Shown: positions 1 to 6,396, counted from the first letter of the stretch. The stretch is DNA of 11,446 bases from a bacterium UBP12_UBA5184 (GCA_002413145.1 DHWK01000158.1:1-11446); one strand, 5' to 3'. Notes: a model not told the origin generated them from the sequence alone. Translations and numbers: made by a program.

Positions 1-535
1 GGACGCCGAAGCCGAGCGCGATCCAGCCGACGTACCAGGGCGCGATCGCGCCGTTGCGCAACGCGCCGAACCACGAGAGGATCGTCACCACCACCGCCAG
101 ATCCAGCAGGGCGTCCATGATCGCGAGATGCCCGAGAATCGCCTGCATGAGCGAGGTCGAAAGGACGATCGCCGCCAGCAGCGCGGCGCGCGAACTGGTC
201 GTTCGCGCGACGACGTAACCGACGGCGCCCCCCATCGCGATCGTCGCGAGCGCAGGCGGCAAGCGTAATGCGAACTCATGGACGCCGAAGAGCTGCGCGA
301 AGAATGCGGCCAGCCAAAAATACAGCGGCGGCTGCACGAACCACGGAACGCCGTTGAGATGCAGCACGATCGGGTCGTGATAGATGAGAATCTCGCGCGC
401 GACCTCGCCGTAGGCGGTCTCGCTGTTATCCCACAGCGTCCCCGTGCCCAGTCCGGGCAGCGTCGCAATCGCGGCCACGAACGCACCGATGAGTGCCGCA
501 CGCCACGACGGCGAAAACCCAGGAGCTCGCAACAC
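1..535 (-). CDS. ArnT-like family 39 glycosyltransferase, N-terminal part (3' end outside window)
   Basis: Only the first 178 codons are inside the window; the gene continues past position 1. Translation gives a short basic N-terminus, a first membrane helix (about residues 13-30) ending in LPGLGTGTLWD, then NSETAYGEVAREIL and LNGVPWFVQPPLYFWL. These match the first periplasmic loop of the ArnT/dolichyl-phosphate-mannose mannosyltransferase family, where the usual forms are DE-xxYAEIAREM and LNGVPYFEKPPLLYW. Hydrophobic helices follow (about residues 84-102, 108-128 and 140-160). Known members transfer a sugar from a polyprenyl-phosphate carrier to lipid A, protein or another envelope acceptor; the acceptor here cannot be told. 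An in-frame stop at 581-583 limits the start to GTG 535 or TTG 532, and neither has a clear Shine-Dalgarno. The gene diverges from the tetrapyrrole operon, 101 bp away. The family call is firm, the specificity is not. Confidence 0.85.
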   Translation of the reverse strand, partial: MLRAPGFSPSWRAALIGAFVAAIATLPGLGTGTLWDNSETAYGEVAREILIYHDPIVLHLNGVPWFVQPPLYFWLAAFFAQLFGVHEFALRLPPALATIAMGGAVGYVVARTTSSRAALLAAIVLSTSLMQAILGHLAIMDALLDLAVVVTILSWFGALRNGAIAPWYVGWIALGFGV

Positions 536-616
536 GTTCGGGACCGTTTGGCAGCACGGCGCCCAATCTCCCGCGCTGGACTACTTTCGGCGCCCCGCTA
601 GGGCCGTTGCGCGGCG

Positions 617-629
617 ACGCGAATCGCGT
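617..629. promoter_or_regulatory. Odd-centred palindrome before the tetrapyrrole operon
   Basis: The sequence ACGCGA-A-TCGCGT has perfect 6-bp arms around one base. It lies 7 bp upstream of the ATG of the first tetrapyrrole gene, in the divergent gap shared with the glycosyltransferase. It could be an operator or a small structure masking ribosome access. CGCGA words are common in this G+C-rich DNA, so chance is a real alternative. I found no convincing -35/-10 pair in the gap. Confidence 0.3.
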
Positions 630-636
630 GAGAGCT

Positions 637-2607
637 ATGCATGAGAGCGGGCGCAACCGTCAGCCGTATGCCCTCGCGCTCGACCTCACCGGCCGGCGAG
701 CCATCGTCGTCGGCGCTGGAAACGTCGCCGAACGGAAGGTGCGCGGTCTACTCGAAGCGGGCGCCCTCGTGACGGTCGTCGCGCCGCGCGCGTCGGCGGC
801 GTTACGCGAGCTGGCCGAGAACGGCGCGCTCGAGGTCGTCGCGCGCGCCTTCGAACCGGCCGACCTCGACGGCGTCTCGCTCGCATTCGCGGCGACCGAT
901 GACGACGCGGTCAACGCCGCCGTCGTGGAGGCCGCGCGCGCGCGAAGGGTTCTCGTGAACGATGCGAGCGATGGAGCGCGCGGCGATTTCTCGAATCCTC
1001 TGACGCATCGCGCCGGTCCGCTTTCGTTCACGGTCAGCAGCGCGGGCCTCGCGCCGTCGTTCGCGATCCGCCTGCGCGACGAACTGCGAACGCATTTCGG
1101 CGAACGCTACGTGCGAGCGGCGGAAACCCTCGGCCGAGCGCGCGCCTACGTGACCACCGTCATCGCGCCCGACCTGCGGGCGCGGGGCATGAACGCGCTC
1201 GCCGCGCGCGAGATCGACGAGCTGGCGGCGATGAACGCCAAAACCCTCGAGCACGAGATCGAACGGCTCGTCGCGACCCGCGAGCCAAGCGCCGCCCTCG
1301 AACCGTTGCTGCACGCCGTCTGCGCCACGCGCGCGAGCGCCCTCGCCCTGCGCCAAACGCGGACCGTCATCGCAAGACTTGCGACGGCCGGCATCGCCTC
1401 GACGATCCTCGCGGTCACCACGCGGGCCGATCGCGACCAGGACCGGCCGCTCGACGCGCTCGGCGGCGACAACGTCTTCGTCAAGGAGCTCGAGCTCGCG
1501 CTGCACGAGCGGCGCGCCGACTACGCCGTCCACTCGTGCAAGGACTTGCCGAGCACGCTCGAGCCCGGGATGCGCATCGCGGCGATCGGTCCGCGCGAGG
1601 ATCCACGCGACGTCTTCTGCTCGGAACGCTACCCGTCGCTCGAGGCGCTGCCGGCGGGCGCGCTGGTGGGAACATCGAGCCCGCGGCGGCGCGCGCTCGT
1701 CCAAGCCCTGCGTCCCGATCTCGAGTTCGCGTTGATTCGCGGTAACGTCGACACGCGGCTACGCAAACTGCGCGAAGGCAGCTACGACGCGATCGTGCTG
1801 GCGGCCGCGGGACTGAACCGTCTCGGCCTAAGCGCGACGCACGTGCAACCGCTCGACCCCGCCCAGGTCGTCCCGGCGGTCGCCCAAGGCGCGCTGGCGG
1901 TCGAGGTGCGCAAGGATGACGACGCACTCGCCGAACGCATCCACGCCGCCTTCGCGGATCGCGCGACCGAACTCGCCGTCGCGGCGGAGCGGGCGTTTTT
2001 GCGAACGCTGCGCGCCGGATGTCACGCGCCGGTCGGCGCATACGCTCGCTTCGAAGGTGCGCGGCTAAACATCGCGGGCGCGATCGCCGCACTCGACGGC
2101 TCGACCGTCGTGCGCGGTTCGCTCGACGACGACATCCGCGACGACGCCGAAGCCGACGCAATCGGCGTCGCCCTCGCGCAGCGCTTGCTGGCCGAAGGCG
2201 GTGCGGCGCTGCTCTGGGACGAGGAGTCGGCGCGGCGACCGCTGGCGGGCAAATTGTTCATCCTGCCGCGGACCCAAGAACGTCCGAGCCGCATCGCCGC
2301 GGCGTTGCGGGACGCCGGCGCCGACGTCCTCGAAGCGCGCGACAGCGAGCAAGCCTCGCGCGCGGCGCGCCGGCCCGACGCACTGCTCTTCCCGTCGAGC
2401 GGCTCGGTCGGCGTCGTCGTCGAATATCTCGCGCGGCTCCGCTCCGAAGGCCGGCGACCGGTGGTAGCCGCGATGGGCGGCGAGTCGTCGGCGGCGGCCA
2501 GCGCCGCCGGGTTCCCGCCCGACTTCGTGGCCGCAGAGGCGAGCGTCGCGGCCTTCGTGCACGGCGTCACGCGCCACCTGCTGTCAAAGGAAGAATCCGA
2601 CCGATGA
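637..2607 (+). CDS. hemC: Precorrin-2 dehydrogenase / porphobilinogen deaminase fusion with a half HemD-like tail
   Basis: This 656-residue protein has three parts. Residues about 10-225 are a CysG-N/Met8p-type domain with the NAD loop GAGNVAERK at 26-34; the family oxidises precorrin-2 to sirohydrochlorin. Residues about 228-510 are porphobilinogen deaminase, which joins four porphobilinogens into hydroxymethylbilane. It shows ATRASALAL, HSCKDLP with the catalytic Asp303, GTSSPRRRA, RGNVDTRLRKL and GCHAPVGAYA with Cys462, the dipyrromethane cofactor anchor. Residues about 535-650 resemble one lobe of uroporphyrinogen III synthase (PLAGKLFILPRT, LLFPSSGSV, AAEASVAAFV). ATG 637 is preferred because the CysG family normally starts about ten residues before LDLTGRR; an in-frame ATG at 493 would run into the divergent gene. 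The Shine-Dalgarno is weak (GAGAG, 2 nt away). Position 111, where Salmonella CysG has catalytic Asp104, reads Ser. The stop overlaps hemB by 4 bp (ATGA). Confidence 0.93.
   Translation: MHESGRNRQPYALALDLTGRRAIVVGAGNVAERKVRGLLEAGALVTVVAPRASAALRELAENGALEVVARAFEPADLDGVSLAFAATDDDAVNAAVVEAARARRVLVNDASDGARGDFSNPLTHRAGPLSFTVSSAGLAPSFAIRLRDELRTHFGERYVRAAETLGRARAYVTTVIAPDLRARGMNALAAREIDELAAMNAKTLEHEIERLVATREPSAALEPLLHAVCATRASALALRQTRTVIARLATAGIASTILAVTTRADRDQDRPLDALGGDNVFVKELELALHERRADYAVHSCKDLPSTLEPGMRIAAIGPREDPRDVFCSERYPSLEALPAGALVGTSSPRRRALVQALRPDLEFALIRGNVDTRLRKLREGSYDAIVLAAAGLNRLGLSATHVQPLDPAQVVPAVAQGALAVEVRKDDDALAERIHAAFADRATELAVAAERAFLRTLRAGCHAPVGAYARFEGARLNIAGAIAALDGSTVVRGSLDDDIRDDAEADAIGVALAQRLLAEGGAALLWDEESARRPLAGKLFILPRTQERPSRIAAALRDAGADVLEARDSEQASRAARRPDALLFPSSGSVGVVVEYLARLRSEGRRPVVAAMGGESSAAASAAGFPPDFVAAEASVAAFVHGVTRHLLSKEESDR
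2586..2593 (+). promoter_or_regulatory. Ribosome binding site of hemB
   Basis: AAAGGAAG lies 10 nt before the ATG at 2604, inside the 3' end of the preceding coding region. It is one of the few strong Shine-Dalgarno sequences in the window. It fixes the hemB start and excludes the longer open frame that reaches back to 2019. Confidence 0.6.
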
Positions 2608-3620
2608 ACGTCACCGAATTACTGCGGCCGCGCACGGCGATCGACTTGACGAAACGTCCGCGACGCTTGCGCTCGAGCCCGGCCTTACGCGCACTCGTGC
2701 GCGAAAACGAGGTGCGAATCTCGAGCCTCGTCCAGCCGATCTTCGTCGCCGCCGAAGGGCAACCGATCGGCGAGATCGCGAGCCTGCCGGGGATTCACCG
2801 CTTTTCCGTCGACGGTGCGGTCGGTGAAGCACGCGAGCTGCGCGCGCTCGGCGTCAACGCGCTGCTGCTCTTTGGAATCCCGGACCGCAAGGACGCCGTC
2901 GCCTCGTCGAATCACGATCCGCAGGGCGTCGTGCAGCGCACGATCCGCGCGCTCAAGCGCGACCTCCCCGAAATGCTCGTCATCGCCGATCTCTGCAATT
3001 GCGAGTACACCGACCACGGGCACTGCGGGATCCTCGACGAACGCGGCGACGTCGACAACGACGCGACGCTCGAACTGCTCGGGCGTACCGCACTGTCGTA
3101 CGCGGAAGCCGGCATCGACGTCATCGCACCGTCGGACATGATGGACGGGCGCGTCGGGTACCTGCGCAAGACGCTTGATGGATCGGGCTATAGCGCGATC
3201 CCGATCATGTCGTACGCCGCAAAATTCGCTTCCGGCTTCTACGGACCGTTTCGCGATGCGGCCGGCTCGACGCCGCAGTTCGGCGACCGCCGCTCGTACC
3301 AGATGGATCCGCCGAACGCACGCGAAGCCGTCCGCGAGGCGCTGCTCGACATCGAGGAAGGCGCCGACGTCGTGATGGTCAAGCCGGCCCTCGCTTTCAT
3401 GGATCTCATTCGCGCGGTGCGCGAGGTCTCGAACGTCCCGGTCGCATGCTACAACGTCAGCGGCGAATACGCGATGGTCAAGGCGGCCGCACGGAACGGC
3501 TGGATCGACGAGGCGCGCATCGTCGACGAGATCCTGGTCGGCTTCGTCCGCGCCGGCGCCGATATCATCATCACCTATCACGCCAAGGCGTTCGCGGAGC
3601 GCAAGCGCCGCACGTCGTGA
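2604..3620 (+). CDS. hemB: Delta-aminolevulinic acid dehydratase (porphobilinogen synthase)
   Basis: HemB condenses two 5-aminolevulinate molecules into porphobilinogen, the substrate of the HemC domain encoded just upstream. The 338 residues match the usual family length. The two Schiff-base lysines are Lys207 (SYAAKFASGFYGPFR) and Lys260 (VMVKPALAFMDLI). The metal-site cysteines Cys131, Cys133 and Cys141 sit in CNCEYTDHGHCG, so this is a zinc-type enzyme like that of E. coli rather than an Asp-ligand type. VDNDATLELL, PSDMMDGRV and CYNVSGEYAM are further family signatures. ATG 2604 is supported by a good Shine-Dalgarno and by the normal N-terminus RPRRLRSSPALRALVREN. It overlaps the preceding gene (ATGA) and the following one (GTGA) by 4 bp, which points to translational coupling. 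Confidence 0.98.
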   Translation: MNVTELLRPRTAIDLTKRPRRLRSSPALRALVRENEVRISSLVQPIFVAAEGQPIGEIASLPGIHRFSVDGAVGEARELRALGVNALLLFGIPDRKDAVASSNHDPQGVVQRTIRALKRDLPEMLVIADLCNCEYTDHGHCGILDERGDVDNDATLELLGRTALSYAEAGIDVIAPSDMMDGRVGYLRKTLDGSGYSAIPIMSYAAKFASGFYGPFRDAAGSTPQFGDRRSYQMDPPNAREAVREALLDIEEGADVVMVKPALAFMDLIRAVREVSNVPVACYNVSGEYAMVKAAARNGWIDEARIVDEILVGFVRAGADIIITYHAKAFAERKRRTS

Positions 3621-4198
3621 GCATCGGGGTGCTGATCCTGGGGGGCGGAGAAGCGACCCGCCTCCCCGGGAAGCTCGAGCTCGAGGCGGGCGACCTGCCG
3701 ATGCTGGCGCGTGTCTATCGCCACGTCGGCGCGGGGCGCGAAACGTGGCTGGCCGGAAAGGGGACGTACTCGGCCGCGCTCGACGCCCTCTTGCCGGCGC
3801 CGGTTGCGATCGACCGCTGGGGCCTGCGCGGACCGCTCGCCGGCCTCGTTACCACGATGGCGCAGATGCGCGCGCGCTGGGTCTTCGCGGTCGCCGGCGA
3901 CGCGCCGCTGGTCGAAGGCTCGTTCGTCGAGACGCTGGGGGCGCTGCGCCAACCCGGCGACGAAGCGATCGTCCCGGTGCACGAGCGCGACGGGAAACGT
4001 AGGCTCGAACCGCTCGCCGCGCTCTACGACCGGCTCGCCTTTCTGCGCGAAGGCAGTCCGGTTTTGCGGACCGGAGAAGGGACGCTGCGCGCGGTCCTCG
4101 ACCGCCTGCGGACGCGCTACGTTGAGGTCGACGACCCGCGCATCTTCAGCAACGTGAACACGCCCGCGGACTACGCGGCGCTGAGGGCCGAGCTGTGA
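3617..4198 (+). CDS. MobA-like NTP (nucleotidyl) transferase, substrate unknown
   Basis: This 193-residue protein has the fold signatures of the MobA/IspD/CobY nucleotidyltransferase superfamily: a glycine-rich loop GGGEATRLPGK at residues 9-19, GPLAG at 72-76, AGDAPLV with Asp95 as the likely metal ligand, and NVNTPADYAAL near the C-terminus (from Asn179). The loop is shorter between Arg and Lys than the MobA consensus (RMGxxDK) and looks more like the RLPGK of sugar-nucleotide synthetases. A molybdopterin-guanylyltransferase label would therefore be an over-call. GTG 3617 overlaps the hemB stop, and its own stop overlaps the hemL start (both GTGA), so it is expressed as part of the tetrapyrrole operon. 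One possible role is a CobY-like nucleotidyl transfer onto a cobamide intermediate; molybdenum cofactor maturation is another. Both are inference. Confidence 0.85.
   Translation: MSIGVLILGGGEATRLPGKLELEAGDLPMLARVYRHVGAGRETWLAGKGTYSAALDALLPAPVAIDRWGLRGPLAGLVTTMAQMRARWVFAVAGDAPLVEGSFVETLGALRQPGDEAIVPVHERDGKRRLEPLAALYDRLAFLREGSPVLRTGEGTLRAVLDRLRTRYVEVDDPRIFSNVNTPADYAALRAEL
4183..4187 (+). promoter_or_regulatory. Ribosome binding site of hemL
   Basis: GAGGG lies 7 nt before the GTG at 4195, within the end of the MobA-like gene. It supports the GTG as the hemL start, although a 4-bp overlap and a non-ATG codon are used. Confidence 0.5.
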
Positions 4199-5481
4199 GC
4201 CAAAACGGCGCCGCGTTCGAACGCGCTCAACGCGTGATCCCGGGCGGGGTGAATTCGCCGGTGCGCGCCTTCAAGGCCGTCGGTGGAACGCCGCTCTTCG
4301 TCAAAAGCGCGCGCGGCTGCACCTTCGTCGACCTCGACGATAAGACGTACGTCGACTACGTGATGTCGTGGGGCCCGCTGATCCTCGGCCACGCGCATCC
4401 GGCGGTCGTCGAGGCCGTGCAGAACGCGGCCGGGCGCGGGACGTCGTTCGGCGCGCCGACCGAGGCCGAGAGCGAGCTGGCGGAGCTGATCGTCGGGATG
4501 GTTCCGTCGGTCGAGAAGGTGCGTTTTTGTTCGAGCGGCACCGAGGCGACGATGAGCGCGCTGCGCCTGGCGCGCGCGTTCACCGGCCGCGACAAAGTCG
4601 TCAAGTTCGCGGGTTGCTACCACGGGCACGCCGACGCGTTCCTGATCTCAGCCGGAAGCGGCGCCTTGACGTTGGGAACGCCGGATTCGCCGGGGATAAC
4701 CGCGGGGACGGCGCGCGATACCGTCTCGCTCGCCTACAACGATCTCGACGCGGTCCGGGCGGCGTTCGACGCCCATCCTGGGGAGATCGCGTGCGTCATC
4801 CTCGAGCCGTACGTCGGCAACATGGGTTTCGTCCTACCGAAACCGGGTTTTCTCGCGGGCCTGCGCGAGCTGACGCAACGGCATGGCGCCGTCTTGATCT
4901 TCGACGAGGTGATGACGGGCTTCCGCGTCGCGCCGGGCGGCGTGCAGCAGCGCGAAAATATTCTGCCCGATATGACGACGCTCGGAAAGATCGTCGGCGG
5001 CGGCCTGCCGGTCGGCGCGGTCGGCGGACGGTCTGAGATCATGGAGCGGCTCTCGCCGGTCGGTGCCGTCTACCAAGCCGGGACCCTCTCGGGGAATCCG
5101 CTCGCGATGGCGGCCGGCATCGCGACGCTCCGTCTCTTACAGGAAGCCGGCATCTACGAGAAACTTGACGGGCTGGCCGCTCGCTTGATCGAAGGGCTCG
5201 ATACCGTCTTCGTGCGGCACGGCGTCGCGCATCAAGCGACCCAGCGTGGTTCGATGTTCGGCTTCTTTTTCACGCCGCAACCGGTCACCGATTTAGCCAG
5301 CGCCAAGACTTCCGACGTCTCGTTCTACGCGCGTTTCTTCCACGCGATGCTCGAACGCGGCATCTACTTTGCACCCTCACAATTCGAAGCGGGTTTCCTG
5401 AGCAGCATGCACGACGAAGCCGTCGTCGACCGCACCGTCGCCGCCGCCGACGACGCGATCGCGGCGCTGCACGCAACGTAA
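4195..5481 (+). CDS. hemL: Glutamate-1-semialdehyde 2,1-aminomutase
   Basis: HemL converts glutamate-1-semialdehyde, the product of HemA, into 5-aminolevulinate. It is a class III PLP aminotransferase of 428 residues, the family norm. Diagnostic segments are PGGVNSPVRAF at the N-terminus, SWGPLILGHAHP, SSGTEATMSALRLAR for phosphate binding, GCYHGHAD, IFDEVMTGFR with Asp237 contacting the pyridine nitrogen, and TLGKIVGGGLPVGA with the PLP lysine Lys265. GSVNSP/GGVNSP and GKIVGGGLP distinguish HemL from ornithine or GABA aminotransferases. The GTG start has a good Shine-Dalgarno and overlaps the upstream gene by 4 bp; the next gene begins 5 bp after the stop. With hemA nearby it establishes the C5 pathway. 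Nothing in it looks degraded. Confidence 0.98.
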   Translation: MSQNGAAFERAQRVIPGGVNSPVRAFKAVGGTPLFVKSARGCTFVDLDDKTYVDYVMSWGPLILGHAHPAVVEAVQNAAGRGTSFGAPTEAESELAELIVGMVPSVEKVRFCSSGTEATMSALRLARAFTGRDKVVKFAGCYHGHADAFLISAGSGALTLGTPDSPGITAGTARDTVSLAYNDLDAVRAAFDAHPGEIACVILEPYVGNMGFVLPKPGFLAGLRELTQRHGAVLIFDEVMTGFRVAPGGVQQRENILPDMTTLGKIVGGGLPVGAVGGRSEIMERLSPVGAVYQAGTLSGNPLAMAAGIATLRLLQEAGIYEKLDGLAARLIEGLDTVFVRHGVAHQATQRGSMFGFFFTPQPVTDLASAKTSDVSFYARFFHAMLERGIYFAPSQFEAGFLSSMHDEAVVDRTVAAADDAIAALHAT

Positions 5482-5486
5482 CGCTC

Positions 5487-6293
5487 ATGGCAAACGTACG
5501 ACATTGGATTCGTTTCAGGCCGCGCGGTGGTTCGATCGGCTTCGGAACGCTGAACGGCGATACGATCGCCGTCCACCACGGCGAGATGTTCGGCCGGCCG
5601 GCGCGCGGAACGCAGACGCTCGCCTTGTCGGACGTCGAAACCCTGACCCCCTGCGAGCCGAGCAAGCTGCTTGGTTTAGTCAACAATTTTCGCGCGCTCT
5701 TGACGAAACTCGATCAGCCCGTCCCCGAAGAACCGCTCTACTTCCTCAAGGCGCCGAATTCGTACATGGCCGCCGCGGGAACGATCGAGCAGCCGCAGTT
5801 TTATTCGGGCCGCGTCGTCTTCGAAGGCGAGCTCGGCATCGTGATCGGACGGCGCTGCAAAGACGTCGACGAAGCTTCGGCGCTCTCGTACGTCTTCGGC
5901 TACACCTGCGTCAACGACGTCACCGCCTTCGACGTCCTCGACCGCAATCCGAAGTTCGCGCAGTGGACTCGAGCCAAGAGTTACGACACGTTCGGCATCT
6001 TCGGTCCGAGCATCGCGACGGGAATCGATCCCGCCGGGCTTTCGGTGCGCACGATCCTCAACGGCGAGGAACGCCAGAACTATCCGATCTCCGACATGGT
6101 CTTCGGACCCGCGCGGCTGGTGAGCTTGATCTCGCGCGATATGACGCTAATGCCCGGCGACGTGATCGCCTGCGGGACCTCGGTCGGCGCCGGAAGGATG
6201 CCCCCCGGCAGCTCGATCGAGATCGCGATTGACTGCGTGGGAAGTCTGCGCAACACCTTCGCCGGCGTCCCGGCGGCCGCGGCAAGACGCTAG
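5487..6293 (+). CDS. Fumarylacetoacetate hydrolase (FAH) family protein
   Basis: This 268-residue protein has the FAH C-terminal fold. The metal-binding triad is visible as Glu113 and Glu115 (VVFEGELGIVIG) and Asp144 (CVNDVTAFDV). Other family blocks are LVNNFRALL, FLKAPNSY, AKSYDTFGIFGP, MTLMPGDVIACGTSVG and GSLRNTF. Family members hydrolyse C-C bonds in beta-diketo acids or decarboxylate/isomerise related acids such as oxaloacetate and hydroxyhepta-dienedioate; sequence alone does not give the substrate. It follows hemL by 5 bp with no clear Shine-Dalgarno, so it is probably co-transcribed and may be translated by ribosomes finishing hemL. FAH proteins are not part of known heme synthesis. 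The link could be chance operon membership or removal of a reactive keto acid by-product; I cannot decide. Confidence 0.9.
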   Translation: MANVRHWIRFRPRGGSIGFGTLNGDTIAVHHGEMFGRPARGTQTLALSDVETLTPCEPSKLLGLVNNFRALLTKLDQPVPEEPLYFLKAPNSYMAAAGTIEQPQFYSGRVVFEGELGIVIGRRCKDVDEASALSYVFGYTCVNDVTAFDVLDRNPKFAQWTRAKSYDTFGIFGPSIATGIDPAGLSVRTILNGEERQNYPISDMVFGPARLVSLISRDMTLMPGDVIACGTSVGAGRMPPGSSIEIAIDCVGSLRNTFAGVPAAAARR

Positions 6294-6304
6294 CCGCACG
6301 GGCG

Positions 6305-6323
6305 AGCCGGTTTTCGGCCGGCT
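6305..6323 (+). other. Hairpin after the FAH gene (weak terminator candidate)
   Basis: AGCCGG (6305-6310) pairs with CCGGCT (6318-6323) around a TTTTCGG loop, 11 nt after the FAH stop. No T-run follows (the next bases are AGCGCAAGGGGG), so it does not fit a standard intrinsic terminator. It could be a partial terminator, an RNA stabiliser or chance. Confidence 0.3.
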
Positions 6324-6351
6324 AGCGCAAGGGGGACGCCACACCCGACAA

Positions 6352-6360
6352 TGGTATAAG
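6352..6360 (+). promoter_or_regulatory. Extended -10 promoter candidate for hemA
   Basis: TGGTATAAG fits the extended -10 form TGnTATAAT with one mismatch. No recognisable -35 lies 16-18 bp upstream, which extended -10 promoters can tolerate. Transcription would begin about seven bases downstream, near 6367, the A of an ATG. The gap is otherwise G+C-rich, so an A/T-rich block here stands out. Confidence 0.45.
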
Positions 6361-6366
6361 GAAGCG

Positions 6367-6396
6367 ATGCCCGTCTCCCCGGCGCCATGCCGCTAG
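6367..6396 (+). CDS. Possible 9-codon upstream ORF overlapping the hemA start
   Basis: An ATG at 6367 opens the peptide MPVSPAPCR and stops at 6394-6396, ten bases past the start of the hemA ATG in another frame. AAGGAAG at 6358-6364 gives it a Shine-Dalgarno (four bases between AAGGA and ATG), if transcription starts far enough upstream. The real hemA ATG has none. It could couple or gate hemA translation. So short an ORF may well be untranslated. Confidence 0.3.
   Translation: MPVSPAPCR

Noticed and set aside
85..501. Minus-strand open frame starting with ATG at 501
   Set aside because: It gives an Arg/Ser-rich sequence. The overlapping frame from GTG 535 instead gives clear membrane helices and glycosyltransferase-39 motifs.
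548..587. TTGGCA (548-553) and TACTTT (582-587) as a promoter for the tetrapyrrole operon
   Set aside because: The spacing is 28 bp, far from the 16-18 bp needed, and no other -10 fits either box.
493..636. In-frame extension of the hemC fusion back to the ATG at 493
   Set aside because: The added residues resemble nothing in CysG proteins, and the region overlaps the start of the divergent glycosyltransferase gene. ATG 637 gives the normal N-terminus.
2019..2603. Open frame continuous with hemB reaching 585 bp upstream
   Set aside because: It is an Arg-rich out-of-frame reading of the HemC fusion. HemB starts at 2604 with a strong Shine-Dalgarno and the canonical N-terminus.
3617..4198. 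Naming the nucleotidyltransferase mobA
   Set aside because: The nucleotide loop differs from the MobA consensus and no molybdenum-cofactor genes are nearby, so only the superfamily is claimed.
6305..6323. Calling the post-FAH hairpin a rho-independent terminator
   Set aside because: The stem is 6 bp and no T-run follows; kept only as a weak hairpin.
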